64,000 bases of DNA from Pseudomonas sp. W4I3 (GCF_030816195.1 NZ_JAUSXS010000001.1:5603501-5667500), one strand, 5' to 3'; counted from the stretch's first letter, positions 27,163 to 36,693 are shown. The notes: generated from the letters alone by a model not told the origin. Translations and numbers: made by a program.

Positions 27163-27952
27163 CTCACGACCTCTAAAGCAGCTTGCGCAATGCAGTTGGG
27201 TTTTGATCGCCAACACTTCACCCTGCCAAGGGTTGGCATTTCTCTTCGATTGAATAAGAGCCTGCCCGTCACGTCATAGCTGTACGTTTCACGGACCTGC
27301 GGTGAGTTCTTATTCGATTTCGTGGCTAAAGGCCTTGTTACAGACCAATTCCATTTGGTGCGGATAGTTGAAGGCTGCCGGAACCTGGGGTCGCACAGAG
27401 CCTTCCATCTGCTCCTCGACCGCTCCAATGCTCAAATATTGAACAGCACCGGACATTCAGTGCGGGCGATTGTAGTTAGCTAGCGATGTATAAACCATGT
27501 CTGATAAAGAAATAATTTTTATCGATTACAGCAATAATCCTTCACCATTCCTGCAAGGGTTCGCGACTTTATCGCGTTCAATTCTCAACAAAAACCACAA
27601 AAATTGCGCTGCTATTGGGCATATTGCCATCCCCCTTACAGCGTGTAAGGGCATAGCAAACGCAGCGAAGTGCCCATAAAACAAGGCATTTACACAACGC
27701 CTGCGTGCTGAAACTCCACGTGCTTGGCGGTGTCTTTCAAGCCACGAAGTGACAGCACAATTTGCACGGTAGATGCAAATTCAGAGGCCGGTTCGGCCGG
27801 TCACAAACCGCCTGCGACCGCCTCCGTGTGACAACATGTCGCACACTGCGCGCACCATTCTTTGCCGCTCGTCACGGCTCTTTCACAAATCCCCACACAC
27901 AAAAACGCCCCGGCCTTCATTCAAGGAGACCGGGGCGTTTTGTTGAACCGGT
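27163..27952. other. Long intergenic region between cyoA and dsbB
   Basis: About 790 bp without a convincing gene. The part next to cyoA must contain the cyo promoter, but I could not identify -35/-10 or an ANR site with confidence. An AT-rich stretch lies at about 27480-27610. A perfect 8-bp hairpin (CCCTTACA, GCG loop, TGTAAGGG) is at 27633-27651 without a T-run. The dsbB terminator is at the far end. Short open frames here have poor starts and no recognisable content. Confidence 0.6.
27902..27941 (-). terminator. Terminator behind dsbB
   Basis: AAAACGCCCCGG and CCGGGGCGTTTT form a 12-bp stem, 12 bp past the dsbB stop, with T/A flanks on both strands. Confidence 0.88.
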
Positions 27953-28459
27953 TCAGACTTTGGGGTGGCGATTGCGATAGATGCACAGCGGCACCAGGAT
28001 CACCGTCAGCACGAAGGCCACCAAGGCCCATTGCGCCAGGGACAGGCCGAGGATTGGCGGATAGGGTGTGCTGCAGAAGCCGTCAACCTGAAAGCCCAGG
28101 GGAAACACTTTGGCCAGGGGCAGGTCATCGACGATCGGCTGCAACACATCGATGCCGCAGCTGACCTGAGGGAAGAACTGGGTGTACACGTGATGACCGG
28201 CCGCGGCCACACCGCCCAGGGCGCTGAGGACCACCAGCCCTTCAAAGAACGTGACGGCTCCCTTGGTACGCATCGCGGCACCGATGAACGCAAAGAGCGC
28301 AATCAACAGCAAGGCGTAGCGCTGCAGGATGCACAGCGGGCACGGCGCTTCGCCCAGCACCACTTGCATGTAGAGCGCCCCGCCGATCAGCGCCAGGCAG
28401 ATGATGCCCAGCAACACCAGAAAGCGCCGCTCCCTGCCCAAACGCATTTCGTCACTCAT
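27953..28459 (-). CDS. dsbB: Disulfide bond formation protein B
   Basis: A 168-residue inner-membrane protein that re-oxidises DsbA and passes electrons to ubiquinone. Four hydrophobic helices are seen. The first periplasmic redox pair is C40/C43 (APCPLC) and the second C101/C129 (VSCGID, GFCSTP). The ATG at 28459 begins the conserved protein; the upstream open frame runs into a REPIN and is not coding. Confidence 0.93.
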   Translation of the reverse strand: MSDEMRLGRERRFLVLLGIICLALIGGALYMQVVLGEAPCPLCILQRYALLLIALFAFIGAAMRTKGAVTFFEGLVVLSALGGVAAAGHHVYTQFFPQVSCGIDVLQPIVDDLPLAKVFPLGFQVDGFCSTPYPPILGLSLAQWALVAFVLTVILVPLCIYRNRHPKV

Positions 28460-28575
28460 CCCCGTTTCCCCATGCCTGATTATGGTTGTGCCTAATGGCA
28501 ACAAGTTTACACACAGGCACTCGTTAAAACAGAGAGGGGTTAACAACGGATTAATCAGGCAAATGAAGAACCCAA

Positions 28576-28664
28576 TGTGGGAGGGGGCTTGCTCCCGATA
28601 GCGGTGTGTCAGTGACAGACAAGCTGACTGATCCACCGCTATCGGGAGCAAGCCCCCTCCCACA
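28576..28664. repeat. REPIN
   Basis: Two inverted arms of TGTGGGAGGGGGCTTGCTCCCGATAGCGG type around a short centre that itself pairs (GTCAGTGACAGAC / GCTGACTGAT), between dsbB and the end of hmp. Confidence 0.88.
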
Positions 28665-28689
28665 CTGGTTCACTGTTGCTGCGAAGAAC

Positions 28690-29871
28690 CTATTCCAGCG
28701 ACGCAGCCGGGCCGAAGAATTCGTAGCGGCTTTGTTTCTCCGGTACGCCCAAGGCCTTCAGGTGGCGCTTGATCGCAGCCATGAAGCCTTTAGGGCCCAG
28801 GAAGTAGGCGTCAATGTCGCGCTGCTCGGGCAGCCAGGCAGCCAGTTGCTCCTGGCTCAGCAGGCCGACCTTGTCCGCCGTCGGGCTCACGCCGTCGTCT
28901 TCGGCATAGCAGTAAAACCGTTTGAGCTGCGGGTGCCTGGCCGCCAGGGTGTCCACCCAGTCACGGAACGCATGCACCGAGCCGTTACGCGCACAGTGGA
29001 TAAAGTGCACGGGGCGCTCGGTGGCCAGTGCCGCTTCCAGCATCGGCAGGGTGGGCGTGATGCCCACACCGCCGCTGATCAGCACCAGCGGCTTATCGCC
29101 GGCGGCCAGGGTGAACTCGCCCGAAGGTGTGAACAGGTCAATGGTCGCGCCGACATGCAGTTGGTCATGCAGGTAGTTGGACACTCGCCCACCGGCTTCG
29201 CGCTTGACGCTGATGCGGTACAGGCCGCTGTCGCTCAATGCCGACAGGGAATAGTTGCGGCGTACTTCCTCGCCGTCGAGCACCAGTTTCATGCCGATGT
29301 ACTGGCCGGGCGCGGCGCGCAGGATCGGGCCGTTATCCACCGGAGCGAAGTAGAACGAGATGATTTCGTCGCTCTCCTCCACGCGCTTGACCAGCAGGAA
29401 CGGCCGCGCACCGCGCCAGCCGCCGGGCGCCTGGGCTTTTTCATCGTAGATAGCCGCTTCGGCCCCGATCAGGATATCCGACAACTGACCGTACGCCGCG
29501 CCCCAGGCACTCATCACCTCTGGGGTGGCAATCTCGCTGCCCAGCACTTCGGAAATCGCGCGCAGCAGGCAGGCACCGACGATCGGGTAGTGTTCCGGCA
29601 GGATCTGCAAGGCCACGTGCTTGTTGATGATCTTGGTCACCAGGTCGCCCAACTGGTCCAACTGATCGATGTGCCGCGCATACATCAGCACGCCATTGGC
29701 CAGGGCTCGGGGCTGGTCGCCGCTGGCCTGGTGGGCCTGGTTGAACAGTGGGCGAACTTCAGGGTATTCGGACAGCATCATGCGGTAGAAATGGGTGATC
29801 AACGCTTCGCCGCCACTTTCCAGCAGGGGCACAGTGGATTTGACGATGGCACGGTCTTGGGCACTCAGCAT
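28690..29871 (-). CDS. hmp: Flavohemoprotein, nitric oxide dioxygenase
   Basis: A 393-residue cytoplasmic enzyme turning NO and O2 into nitrate with NAD(P)H. Residues 1-140 are a globin with the proximal His in IINKHVALQILP; residues about 150-255 bind FAD (RNYSLSA); the rest binds NAD(P)H (ISGGVGITPTLPML). GGAG precedes the start. It is divergent from norR, and the 147-bp gap holds NorR-type sites and a sigma-54-like promoter, so NO induction by NorR is likely. In P. aeruginosa the same pair is called fhp-fhpR. Confidence 0.95.
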   Translation of the reverse strand: MLSAQDRAIVKSTVPLLESGGEALITHFYRMMLSEYPEVRPLFNQAHQASGDQPRALANGVLMYARHIDQLDQLGDLVTKIINKHVALQILPEHYPIVGACLLRAISEVLGSEIATPEVMSAWGAAYGQLSDILIGAEAAIYDEKAQAPGGWRGARPFLLVKRVEESDEIISFYFAPVDNGPILRAAPGQYIGMKLVLDGEEVRRNYSLSALSDSGLYRISVKREAGGRVSNYLHDQLHVGATIDLFTPSGEFTLAAGDKPLVLISGGVGITPTLPMLEAALATERPVHFIHCARNGSVHAFRDWVDTLAARHPQLKRFYCYAEDDGVSPTADKVGLLSQEQLAAWLPEQRDIDAYFLGPKGFMAAIKRHLKALGVPEKQSRYEFFGPAASLE

Positions 29872-29910
29872 GGGAGACTCCTGGGTCTTTTAATTCGTTG
29901 CCTTTAGATA

Positions 29911-29928
29911 CTCAGTAATCGTGCCAAC
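29911..29928 (-). promoter_or_regulatory. Sigma-54-like promoter of hmp
   Basis: On the minus strand the sequence reads GTTGGCACGATTACTGAG. TTGGCACG is a full -24 element; the -12 part (CTGAG where TTGCA is expected) is weak. It lies 40 bp before the hmp start and downstream of the putative NorR sites. Confidence 0.6.
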
Positions 29929-29967
29929 TAATAAACCCTTTATTTTCAATCAGTTGAACATTATGTA

Positions 29968-29978
29968 GTCAGTATGAC
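29968..29978. promoter_or_regulatory. Putative NorR-binding site, proximal
   Basis: GTCAGTATGAC fits the GT-N7-AC core reported for NorR enhancer sites. It lies 26 bp from a second copy and upstream of the sigma-54-like promoter. Confidence 0.55.
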
Positions 29979-29993
29979 TTCCTACAGTTTATA

Positions 29994-30004
29994 GTCATAA
30001 GGAC
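29994..30004. promoter_or_regulatory. Putative NorR-binding site, distal
   Basis: GTCATAAGGAC is a second GT-N7-AC match, close to the norR start, so it could also serve norR autoregulation. Confidence 0.5.
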
Positions 30005-30018
30005 CACAAGGAGTCATT

Positions 30019-31563
30019 ATGACTGCACAATCGTTGCTCACCACCCTGCTGCCCCTGGTCGCTGACTTGTCTCGGGACCTGCCCGAAGGCGAACGCTATC
30101 GACGCCTGCTGCAAGCCATGCGTGCCCTGCTGCCGTGTGATGCCGCCGCCCTGCTGCGCCTGGATGGCGAGTGGCTGGTGCCGTTGGCCGTGGATGGCTT
30201 GAGCACCGATACCTTGGGCCGCCGCTTCAAGATCAACGAACACCCGCGTTTCGAGGTGCTGCTGAGCAGCCCCGGCCCCACCCGCTTTGACAGCGACAGC
30301 GACTTGCCCGACCCCTATGACGGCCTGGTCGACGGCCTGCACGGGCACCTGGAAGTTCACGATTGCATGGGTTGCCCGTTGTTTATCGACGACCAACCCT
30401 GGGGCCTGCTGACCCTGGACGCCCTCGACACCGAACGCTTTGAACGGGTCGAACTCGATGCCCTGCAAGCCTTTGCCAGCCTCGCCGCCGCCACGGTCAA
30501 CGTCGCCGAGCGCATTGAGCGCTTGGCGCTGCGCGCCGAAGACGAGCACCAGCGTGCGGAGATCTATCGCCAGGCCAGCGGTCAGCAGCACACGCAAATG
30601 ATCGGCCAGAGCAAGGCGCACAAGCACTTGGTCGAGGAAATCAAACTGGTGGGCGGCAGTGACTTGACCGTGCTGATTACCGGCGAAACCGGCGTCGGCA
30701 AGGAGTTGGTTGCCCAGGCGATCCACGCCGCGTCGTCGCGAGCCGACAAACCCATGATCAGCCTCAACTGCGCCGCGCTGCCCGAAACGCTGGTGGAAAG
30801 CGAGCTGTTCGGCCATGTGCGCGGCGCCTTCACCGGCGCGCTGAATGAGCGCCGGGGCAAGTTCGAACTGGCCAATGGCGGTACGTTATTCCTGGATGAG
30901 GTGGGCGAGTTGTCGCTGACCGTGCAGGCCAAACTGCTGCGTGTCCTGCAAAGCGGCCAGTTGCAGCGCCTGGGGTCGGACAAGGAGCATCAGGTGGATG
31001 TGCGCCTGATTGCCGCTACCAATCGCGACCTCGCCGAAGAAGTACGTAATGGCCGCTACCGCGCCGACTTCTACCACCGGTTGAGCGTCTACCCACTGCG
31101 GGTACCAGCGCTGCGTGAACGTGGGCGCGATGTGCTGCTGCTGGCCGGCTTTTTTCTGGAACAGAACCGTTCACGCATGGGCCTGGGCAGTCTGCGCCTG
31201 ACGGGCGATGCCCAGGCGGCGCTGCTGGCCTACGACTGGCCGGGCAATGTGCGCGAGCTCGAACATTTGATCGGACGCAGCGCGCTCAAAGCCCTGGGCC
31301 ATAGCCGCGAGCGGCCGAAGATCCTCAGCCTGAGCGCTGCGGATCTGGACCTGCCTGCTGTCAGCACCTCAACCCTCGAAGCACCGGCCGCCGCAGTGCC
31401 CGCCGCGACTGGCGACCTGCGCCAGGCCACCGAGCAGTACCAGCGCCAGATCATCGACGCGTGCCTTGCGCGCCATCAACACAACTGGGCCAGTGCCGCC
31501 CGCGAACTGGGGCTGGACCGCGCCAACCTGGGCCGAATGGCCAAGCGCCTTGGAATGAAATAA
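30019..31563 (+). CDS. norR: NO-responsive sigma-54 activator NorR
   Basis: A 514-residue enhancer-binding protein. An N-terminal GAF domain (about 20-170) senses NO through a non-haem iron. The AAA+ domain (about 190-420) has Walker A GETGVGKE, the sigma-54 contact loop GAFTGA and Walker B LFLDEVGEL. A Fis-type helix-turn-helix is at the C-terminus (NWASAARELGLDRANLGRMAKRLG region). AAGGAG precedes the start. It faces away from hmp, its likely target. Confidence 0.95.
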   Translation: MTAQSLLTTLLPLVADLSRDLPEGERYRRLLQAMRALLPCDAAALLRLDGEWLVPLAVDGLSTDTLGRRFKINEHPRFEVLLSSPGPTRFDSDSDLPDPYDGLVDGLHGHLEVHDCMGCPLFIDDQPWGLLTLDALDTERFERVELDALQAFASLAAATVNVAERIERLALRAEDEHQRAEIYRQASGQQHTQMIGQSKAHKHLVEEIKLVGGSDLTVLITGETGVGKELVAQAIHAASSRADKPMISLNCAALPETLVESELFGHVRGAFTGALNERRGKFELANGGTLFLDEVGELSLTVQAKLLRVLQSGQLQRLGSDKEHQVDVRLIAATNRDLAEEVRNGRYRADFYHRLSVYPLRVPALRERGRDVLLLAGFFLEQNRSRMGLGSLRLTGDAQAALLAYDWPGNVRELEHLIGRSALKALGHSRERPKILSLSAADLDLPAVSTSTLEAPAAAVPAATGDLRQATEQYQRQIIDACLARHQHNWASAARELGLDRANLGRMAKRLGMK

Positions 31564-31567
31564 CCAG

Positions 31568-31595
31568 TGTGGGAGGGGGCTTGCCCCCTCCCACA
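31568..31595. repeat. Compact REP palindrome
   Basis: TGTGGGAGGGGGC joined directly to its complement through TT, a perfect 28-bp hairpin with no centre. It sits between convergent norR and the EamA gene, and could act as a terminator. Confidence 0.85.
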
Positions 31596-31596
31596 T

Positions 31597-32499
31597 TTAG
31601 ACTGTCTTCGCCTTGAAGACCGGGCTCATAACCTTCGGTTTGCGAAACACCAGCACATTACCCAACATCACCAGCACCAACCCCGCCAGCGCTGGTGCGG
31701 TCCACTGATACCCCTCGGCAAAGGCTGATACGTTCAGCGCCACCACCGGGAACAACACGGTGCAATACGCTGCGCGCTCCGGCCCCATGCGCCCGACCAG
31801 CGTCAGGTAGGCGGTAAAGCCAATCACCGAGCCTGGTATCACCAAGTACCCCAGGGCGCCAAGGTAGCGTGCGCTCCAGTCCATCTCGAACGGAATACCG
31901 CGCACGGCGCAATAGGCCGCCAGCATCGCTGCACCATAGCCCATGCCCCAGGCGTTGGTGGTCAAAGGCCGCAGACCGGCTTTCTGCTGCAGGCTGGACA
32001 GCATATTGCCCGCCGAAAAACACATCGTGCCCAGCAACGCCAAGCCCAGGCCGAGCAGGGTTTGCGGGCTGGCGGCGTGCCCCGCCAACTCGGGCCAGAA
32101 CAGAAAGCCCAGGCCGAGCAAGCCAAGGCCGCCGCCCATTAACACATTGCGCGCGACCCGCTGGCCGAAAAACACGCGGGCGTTCAGCGCGTTCCACAAG
32201 GTTGCCGTGGAAAACACCACCGCCACCAGCCCGCTGGGGATCCATTGGCTGGCGGTGAGAAAACACATGAAGTTGACGCAAAACAGGCACAGGCCCTGGG
32301 CCAGGCAGATCAGGTGACCGCGCCGGTTCATCACCTGCAGCCGGCGGCTGAGCAGCAACAACACGAACAGCACCAGGGCCGCCAGGGCGAAGCGATAGAC
32401 GATCGACACGGGAATCGCCACCACGCCCAACTGCCATTTGAGTGCGATCCAGGTGGTGCCCCAGATCAGCACGGTGAGTAAATACAGGAAAAGGTTCAT
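31597..32499 (-). CDS. EamA/DMT-family transporter
   Basis: A 300-residue inner-membrane protein with ten hydrophobic segments forming two EamA repeats, beginning MNLFLYLLTVLIWGTTWIALK. Members export metabolites such as amino acids; the substrate is not readable. GGAG precedes the ATG at 32499, and the open frame extending upstream is rejected. It is divergent from an AraC-family regulator, a common arrangement for a regulated exporter. Confidence 0.9.
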   Translation of the reverse strand: MNLFLYLLTVLIWGTTWIALKWQLGVVAIPVSIVYRFALAALVLFVLLLLSRRLQVMNRRGHLICLAQGLCLFCVNFMCFLTASQWIPSGLVAVVFSTATLWNALNARVFFGQRVARNVLMGGGLGLLGLGFLFWPELAGHAASPQTLLGLGLALLGTMCFSAGNMLSSLQQKAGLRPLTTNAWGMGYGAAMLAAYCAVRGIPFEMDWSARYLGALGYLVIPGSVIGFTAYLTLVGRMGPERAAYCTVLFPVVALNVSAFAEGYQWTAPALAGLVLVMLGNVLVFRKPKVMSPVFKAKTV

Positions 32500-32635
32500 A
32501 ACAGGCTCCGGTGATAGAGCCACAGTGTCGCCCTCATCGCGCGCGGATCTCTTGCACATTCTTGCGCTTTTGTCGGCACCGGGGATCACAGCGCCATGAC
32601 GGCAGAGTAGGATGCAAAACGTCGGAGAACACACC

Positions 32636-33511
32636 ATGCCTGAGCTCGAATCCCTGCAAGTCTTTCAAGCCCTCAACCGCTCGCCCAACGCACGGCTGGA
32701 AGCCTGCGCCGAGCTCGGTGACGGTTTGTCCGCGGCGTTGTGGAGCAACCACCACGATGCCCAGGATTATCAGGCGCCCGGCCATCACACCTTGTCGTGC
32801 TACATCGGCGGCGGCACCGGCACCTTTCGCCGTGACCAGCCGGGCACCAAGGGCGGTCCCGACAAGCTGTGCATCCTGCCGGCCGAGCATCAATCCGCCT
32901 GGGTGATCAATGGCGAGATTCGCCTGGCCCATGTGTATTTCAGCCCCGAACAATTCGCCCTCGGCTGCATCACCCTGCTCGACCGCGAACCCCGTGAACT
33001 GCAACTGCGCGAAAGCACTTTTCTTGAAGACGCCAGCCAGGCCGCACGCTTTCACCAGTTGATCGCCCTCAACTGGCACGAGCCCGGCGAGCGCCTGCTG
33101 ACCAGCAGCCTGGCCCATGAAATGCTCAGCCATACCCTGCTCAACCAGGTCGGCGCCCGCGAGGGGCTGCGCGTCAAAGGTGGGTTGGCCGCGCACCAGC
33201 GGCGGCGGATGGTGGAGTACATCGAGCATCACCTGCAAGACGCTATCAGCCTCGGCCAACTCGCCGATCTGTGCGCCCTGTCGGAATACCATTTCGCGCG
33301 CATGTTCCGGCAAAGCTTCGGCCTGCCGCCGCACCAGTACCTGCTGACGCGCCGGCTGGCCCGTGCGCAGAGTTTGTTGCGCAGCAGCGCCCTGGCCATA
33401 GGCGAAATTGCCTGGATGAGCGGTTTTTCCAGCGCCAGTCATTTCAACCAGCGTTTTCGCCAGGCCATGGGGGCCGCGCCGGGGGACTATCGTCAGGCGT
33501 TTCGCCGCTAG
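32636..33511 (+). CDS. AraC-family transcriptional regulator
   Basis: A 291-residue regulator with an N-terminal effector domain (about 1-180) and a C-terminal double helix-turn-helix (ISLGQLADLCALSEYHFARMFRQ, then AIGEIAWMSGFSSASHFNQRFRQ). GGAG precedes the ATG at 32636; a start eight codons earlier is possible. It is divergent from the EamA exporter, which it may control. Its TAG stop overlaps the stop of the convergent LuxR gene through a shared CTAG. Confidence 0.92.
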   Translation: MPELESLQVFQALNRSPNARLEACAELGDGLSAALWSNHHDAQDYQAPGHHTLSCYIGGGTGTFRRDQPGTKGGPDKLCILPAEHQSAWVINGEIRLAHVYFSPEQFALGCITLLDREPRELQLRESTFLEDASQAARFHQLIALNWHEPGERLLTSSLAHEMLSHTLLNQVGAREGLRVKGGLAAHQRRRMVEYIEHHLQDAISLGQLADLCALSEYHFARMFRQSFGLPPHQYLLTRRLARAQSLLRSSALAIGEIAWMSGFSSASHFNQRFRQAMGAAPGDYRQAFRR

Positions 33512-36009
33512 CCCATCAGGCCCAGGGTCTTGGCCTTGGCCACGGCCTGGGTGCGCCGCTCCACCCCCAGTTTGCTGTGGATACGCCGCGCGTGGGTCTT
33601 GACGGTGTGCAGCGAGATATACAAGCGATCGGCAATTTCCAGGTTGGAGTTGCCCAGCGCAATCAACTGCAGCACTTCCAATTCGCGCTGGCTCAGCGGG
33701 TTTTCCGTGACACCGACTGGCGAGGCTTGCGGTTCGAGCCCCAACTCGCTCAATAGCCCTGGCGCACGTAAACGCAACTCGCGAACCGCCTGCTGCACCT
33801 GACAACGCGCCGCCAATTCCAGCCCGGCCTGCAGCGCCAGTCGCGCCTGGGCCGGCTCGCCCAGCCGCCAGCTCACCTCCCCCAGCACCAGCTGCAGTTC
33901 GGTTTCAAGGCACAGCATGCCGCGTTGCCGGGTGCTCTCGAGCAAGGCGCTGAGCCGCTCCAGCGGGCGTTCGGCGCAGCCCAGCCTGACCTCGGCCAAC
34001 ACCAACAGGTACTCAAGACGCGGGATCAATTCCAGGGTGGCCGGCGGCGCCTGCTTGGCGCAGGGCCCTTGAAAGTGACGCAGCACGCGGCGCATCGCTT
34101 GCACGGTCAATTCGGCGCGCCCTTGCTGCAACCAGAAATGCCCGCTGATCAACAAAAGCACCGCGCGGTACACCACGACGGGGACGTGGCGCTGCTGCAT
34201 CAGCCGTTCGGCGTCGCGCAGTTGGATAAACGCCTGGGCGTAGTCACCGCGATTGGCCGCCAGCAACGCCAGCCCGAGATACCCGTAAAGCACACGCTTG
34301 TCCTGGCTGTGCAGGCAAATATTCAAACCGGCCTCGAAACACTCGCTCGCCAGCGCGTCCTGCCCCTGGCGCAATGCCAGATGCCCGCGCCGCAGGGCGA
34401 TCCGCCCCATCAGTGGCCCGGCCTGCAAGCGCTGCCCGACCAGCATCGCCTGCACGCTTTCCAACAGGCTTTGCGCCCGGTAAGGCGCGCCGCGTTGTTC
34501 CAGCAATTGGGCGTGATCCAGCTCAAGCAAGGCCTCCAGCACCAGCGAGCCGTGGGCACGGGCCAGGCACAGCGCTTCACGGTTCAGGGCTTGGGCAACG
34601 TCCAGCTCACCGCGCAGCATCGCTTGCTGGGTCAGGCCCGACAGGCACATCAGGCGCGAGGTCCAGGCGCTCTCGGGCAAGGCTTGCAGCGCCTCAAGAA
34701 AATGCTCCCGGGAATGCTCGGCATCGCCGCTCAAGTGCAGCAACCAGCCCACTTGCGCCTGCCAGCGCGCCACCAGATGGCGCTGCGCAGCTGCCGTCGG
34801 TCGCGGCGCGAAGCGGGCCAACTGGTCGATGCACAACGCCGCCTGCTCAAACCGCCCGGCGAATAGCAGCGCGGCCGTGACCAGCCCCACCAATTGCGCC
34901 GAGCCGAGCATCAGTTCATCGCCATGCTGCTCATGCAGGCGCAACAGCAGCAAGGCATTCTGTCCGCGGAACAAATCTTCGAAACTGAAGTGCTGCAGCA
35001 GGCTCACCGCCCCTTCATATTCCTGCGCCAGCAGCGCCTGCTCGAAGGCGGCCTGCCAGTCCTGCTCGGCGCTGAACCACTGGCAGGCGCGCCGGTGCCA
35101 GGCGCGCTTGGCCGCCCAGGGTTCTTCGCGCAGCACCCGTGAAAGCGGTGCAAAGATGTGCAGCCATTCGGTGCTGCCTTCCCAGGGCTGGATAAACGCA
35201 CCGAGCGCTTGCAGCTCCCGCAGGTACCGTGCGCCGTCTCCAGAGCCGAACAGGTGTTCACACAGGCCCGTATTGAAACGCGGCAGATTGGCCAGCACCC
35301 GCCAGGCTTCCGCCAACTCCGCCGGCAAACTGCTGAAGACTTCGTGTTGCAGGTAATCGAGCACGGTTTTATCGGGATGGCCGTCGCTGAGCAACGCGAT
35401 GCGCAGACCGGCGCACCACCCTGCGCTGAACTGCATGACGCTATCCACGCTCTGCCCCGGGCCGAGCAATGCCTGGGCTTCGGAAGTATTGAAGGCCAGT
35501 TCCGCGCTGCCACATTCCAACAGTTCGTCGTCAAGCAACAGTCGCGGCCAATTGCACGCCGGCCGCCGTCGCGCACCCAGCCACCAGGTCAGCGCCGGGC
35601 TGCTGGCGGTGAGCAAGCGGTCCAGCAAGGCATCCAGCTCGGGGGCGGGCAGGCGGCAGAAATCATCCAGGAACAACCAGACCGTGGGCTGCCAACGCTC
35701 CAGATCCAGCAATAACGTCGCTTCATCGATATAAGGCAGCCCCAGGCTGTGGGCCAGGCGCCGGGAGAAATCGTCAGGGCATGCAACCACACCATTGAGC
35801 GCCAGCCAGTAAACCTGACACCCGAGCGGCGCCTGCAAGGCGCACTCGGCGAGCAGCGCGCTCTTGCCACTGCCACCCGGCGCGCACAGCAACTTCACAC
35901 GTGCCGGTGCTGCGAGCAAAGGCCCGGCAAGACGCGGGCGCAACACATGGTGAGCGGACAGCCGAGGCATGAATCCAGGACGGTCCAGGCAGCGTGTCAT
36001 GGCGGTCAT
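33508..36009 (-). CDS. MalT-like large LuxR-family regulator
   Basis: An 833-residue ATP-dependent LuxR-type activator. An NTPase domain near the N-terminus has Walker A GGSGKSALL and a Walker B-like VWLFLDDFCRL. The middle (about 330-740) looks like helical TPR-type repeats. A LuxR helix-turn-helix ends the protein (LSQRELEVLQLIALGNSNLEIADR region). The ligand is not known. Upstream (to the right) lie a repeat element and then DUF1329/DUF1302 genes; such LuxR proteins often neighbour this gene pair and may control it. Confidence 0.93.
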   Translation of the reverse strand: MTAMTRCLDRPGFMPRLSAHHVLRPRLAGPLLAAPARVKLLCAPGGSGKSALLAECALQAPLGCQVYWLALNGVVACPDDFSRRLAHSLGLPYIDEATLLLDLERWQPTVWLFLDDFCRLPAPELDALLDRLLTASSPALTWWLGARRRPACNWPRLLLDDELLECGSAELAFNTSEAQALLGPGQSVDSVMQFSAGWCAGLRIALLSDGHPDKTVLDYLQHEVFSSLPAELAEAWRVLANLPRFNTGLCEHLFGSGDGARYLRELQALGAFIQPWEGSTEWLHIFAPLSRVLREEPWAAKRAWHRRACQWFSAEQDWQAAFEQALLAQEYEGAVSLLQHFSFEDLFRGQNALLLLRLHEQHGDELMLGSAQLVGLVTAALLFAGRFEQAALCIDQLARFAPRPTAAAQRHLVARWQAQVGWLLHLSGDAEHSREHFLEALQALPESAWTSRLMCLSGLTQQAMLRGELDVAQALNREALCLARAHGSLVLEALLELDHAQLLEQRGAPYRAQSLLESVQAMLVGQRLQAGPLMGRIALRRGHLALRQGQDALASECFEAGLNICLHSQDKRVLYGYLGLALLAANRGDYAQAFIQLRDAERLMQQRHVPVVVYRAVLLLISGHFWLQQGRAELTVQAMRRVLRHFQGPCAKQAPPATLELIPRLEYLLVLAEVRLGCAERPLERLSALLESTRQRGMLCLETELQLVLGEVSWRLGEPAQARLALQAGLELAARCQVQQAVRELRLRAPGLLSELGLEPQASPVGVTENPLSQRELEVLQLIALGNSNLEIADRLYISLHTVKTHARRIHSKLGVERRTQAVAKAKTLGLMG

Positions 36010-36128
36010 TGCTGCATCCTGCGTTTTTATTGTTGTGCAACCCTAGACCTGTGGTGGACGGTTGTTGAAGAAGTATTCAGCGGGGTGATTAAGGACCATG
36101 CACAAAACCCGATGTGTATATCACCCAA

Positions 36129-36675
36129 TGTGGGAGGGGGCTTGCTCCCGATGAGCATAGGTATCTACACAACTTTGTAGCAGCCTACGGTAACCACGAT
36201 GCGAAGCGAGCCGCTCTTGATCTTGCTCTTGATCTTAGGCGCCCCGTTAAACCACGCTGGCCGGAATTCGACAGTGATTTGGGGGGTAAACCGGCAGGGA
36301 TGCCGGTTTAGCCGCCCCGCGCCATGGATGGCGCGTGGCGGCGGCCCCCCAAATCAATGTCGGATTACGGGCACACCGAGCCTAGGCGAGGTGCCGAGTG
36401 GTGGGGCAAGCGCCCTTTGGTTACTTTGGGGCTTTTCCAAAGTGACCCGCCGTAAGGGCGGAACCCTAAGCCGCCGTTACCGCAGCAACGGATATGTACT
36501 CGCCCTGATCCAACATCATGGTCGGCTTTTAGGCCGCCATCGGGGGCAAGCCCCCTCCCACATTGGAACGCGGAGCGTCAGTTATAGAGGCTTCGGCTGC
36601 TCAGCCGTCACAGGTTTAGGGCCGCGCGAAGTTGTGTAGATACCTATGGCCATCGGGGGCAAGCCCCCTCCCACA
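36129..36675. repeat. REPIN with long inverted ends enclosing another repeat
   Basis: The ends at 36129-36175 and 36629-36675 are near-perfect 47-bp inverted repeats: a REP arm (TGTGGGAGGGGGCTTGC) plus GGTATCTACACAACTT. The inside (about 36188-36530) is a different, GC-rich repeat with strong internal hairpins (for example AAACCGGCAGGGATGCCGGTTT region at 36288-36309) that I recall as a high-copy intergenic sequence in fluorescent pseudomonads. A third REP arm lies at 36538-36565. No gene is convincing inside. Confidence 0.8.
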
Positions 36676-36693
36676 TTTTGATTGCATTTCACA

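Noticed and set aside
27633..27651. Hairpin as a terminator or riboswitch
   Set aside because: No T-run and no larger structure; only recorded as an inverted repeat.
27497..27679. 60-codon frame in the cyoA-dsbB gap
   Set aside because: AT-rich promoter-like DNA, no SD and no similarity to a known protein.
36199..36639. Open frame inside the nested repeat
   Set aside because: Repeat families of this kind give recurring false ORFs in Pseudomonas; the translation follows the hairpins and has no start site.
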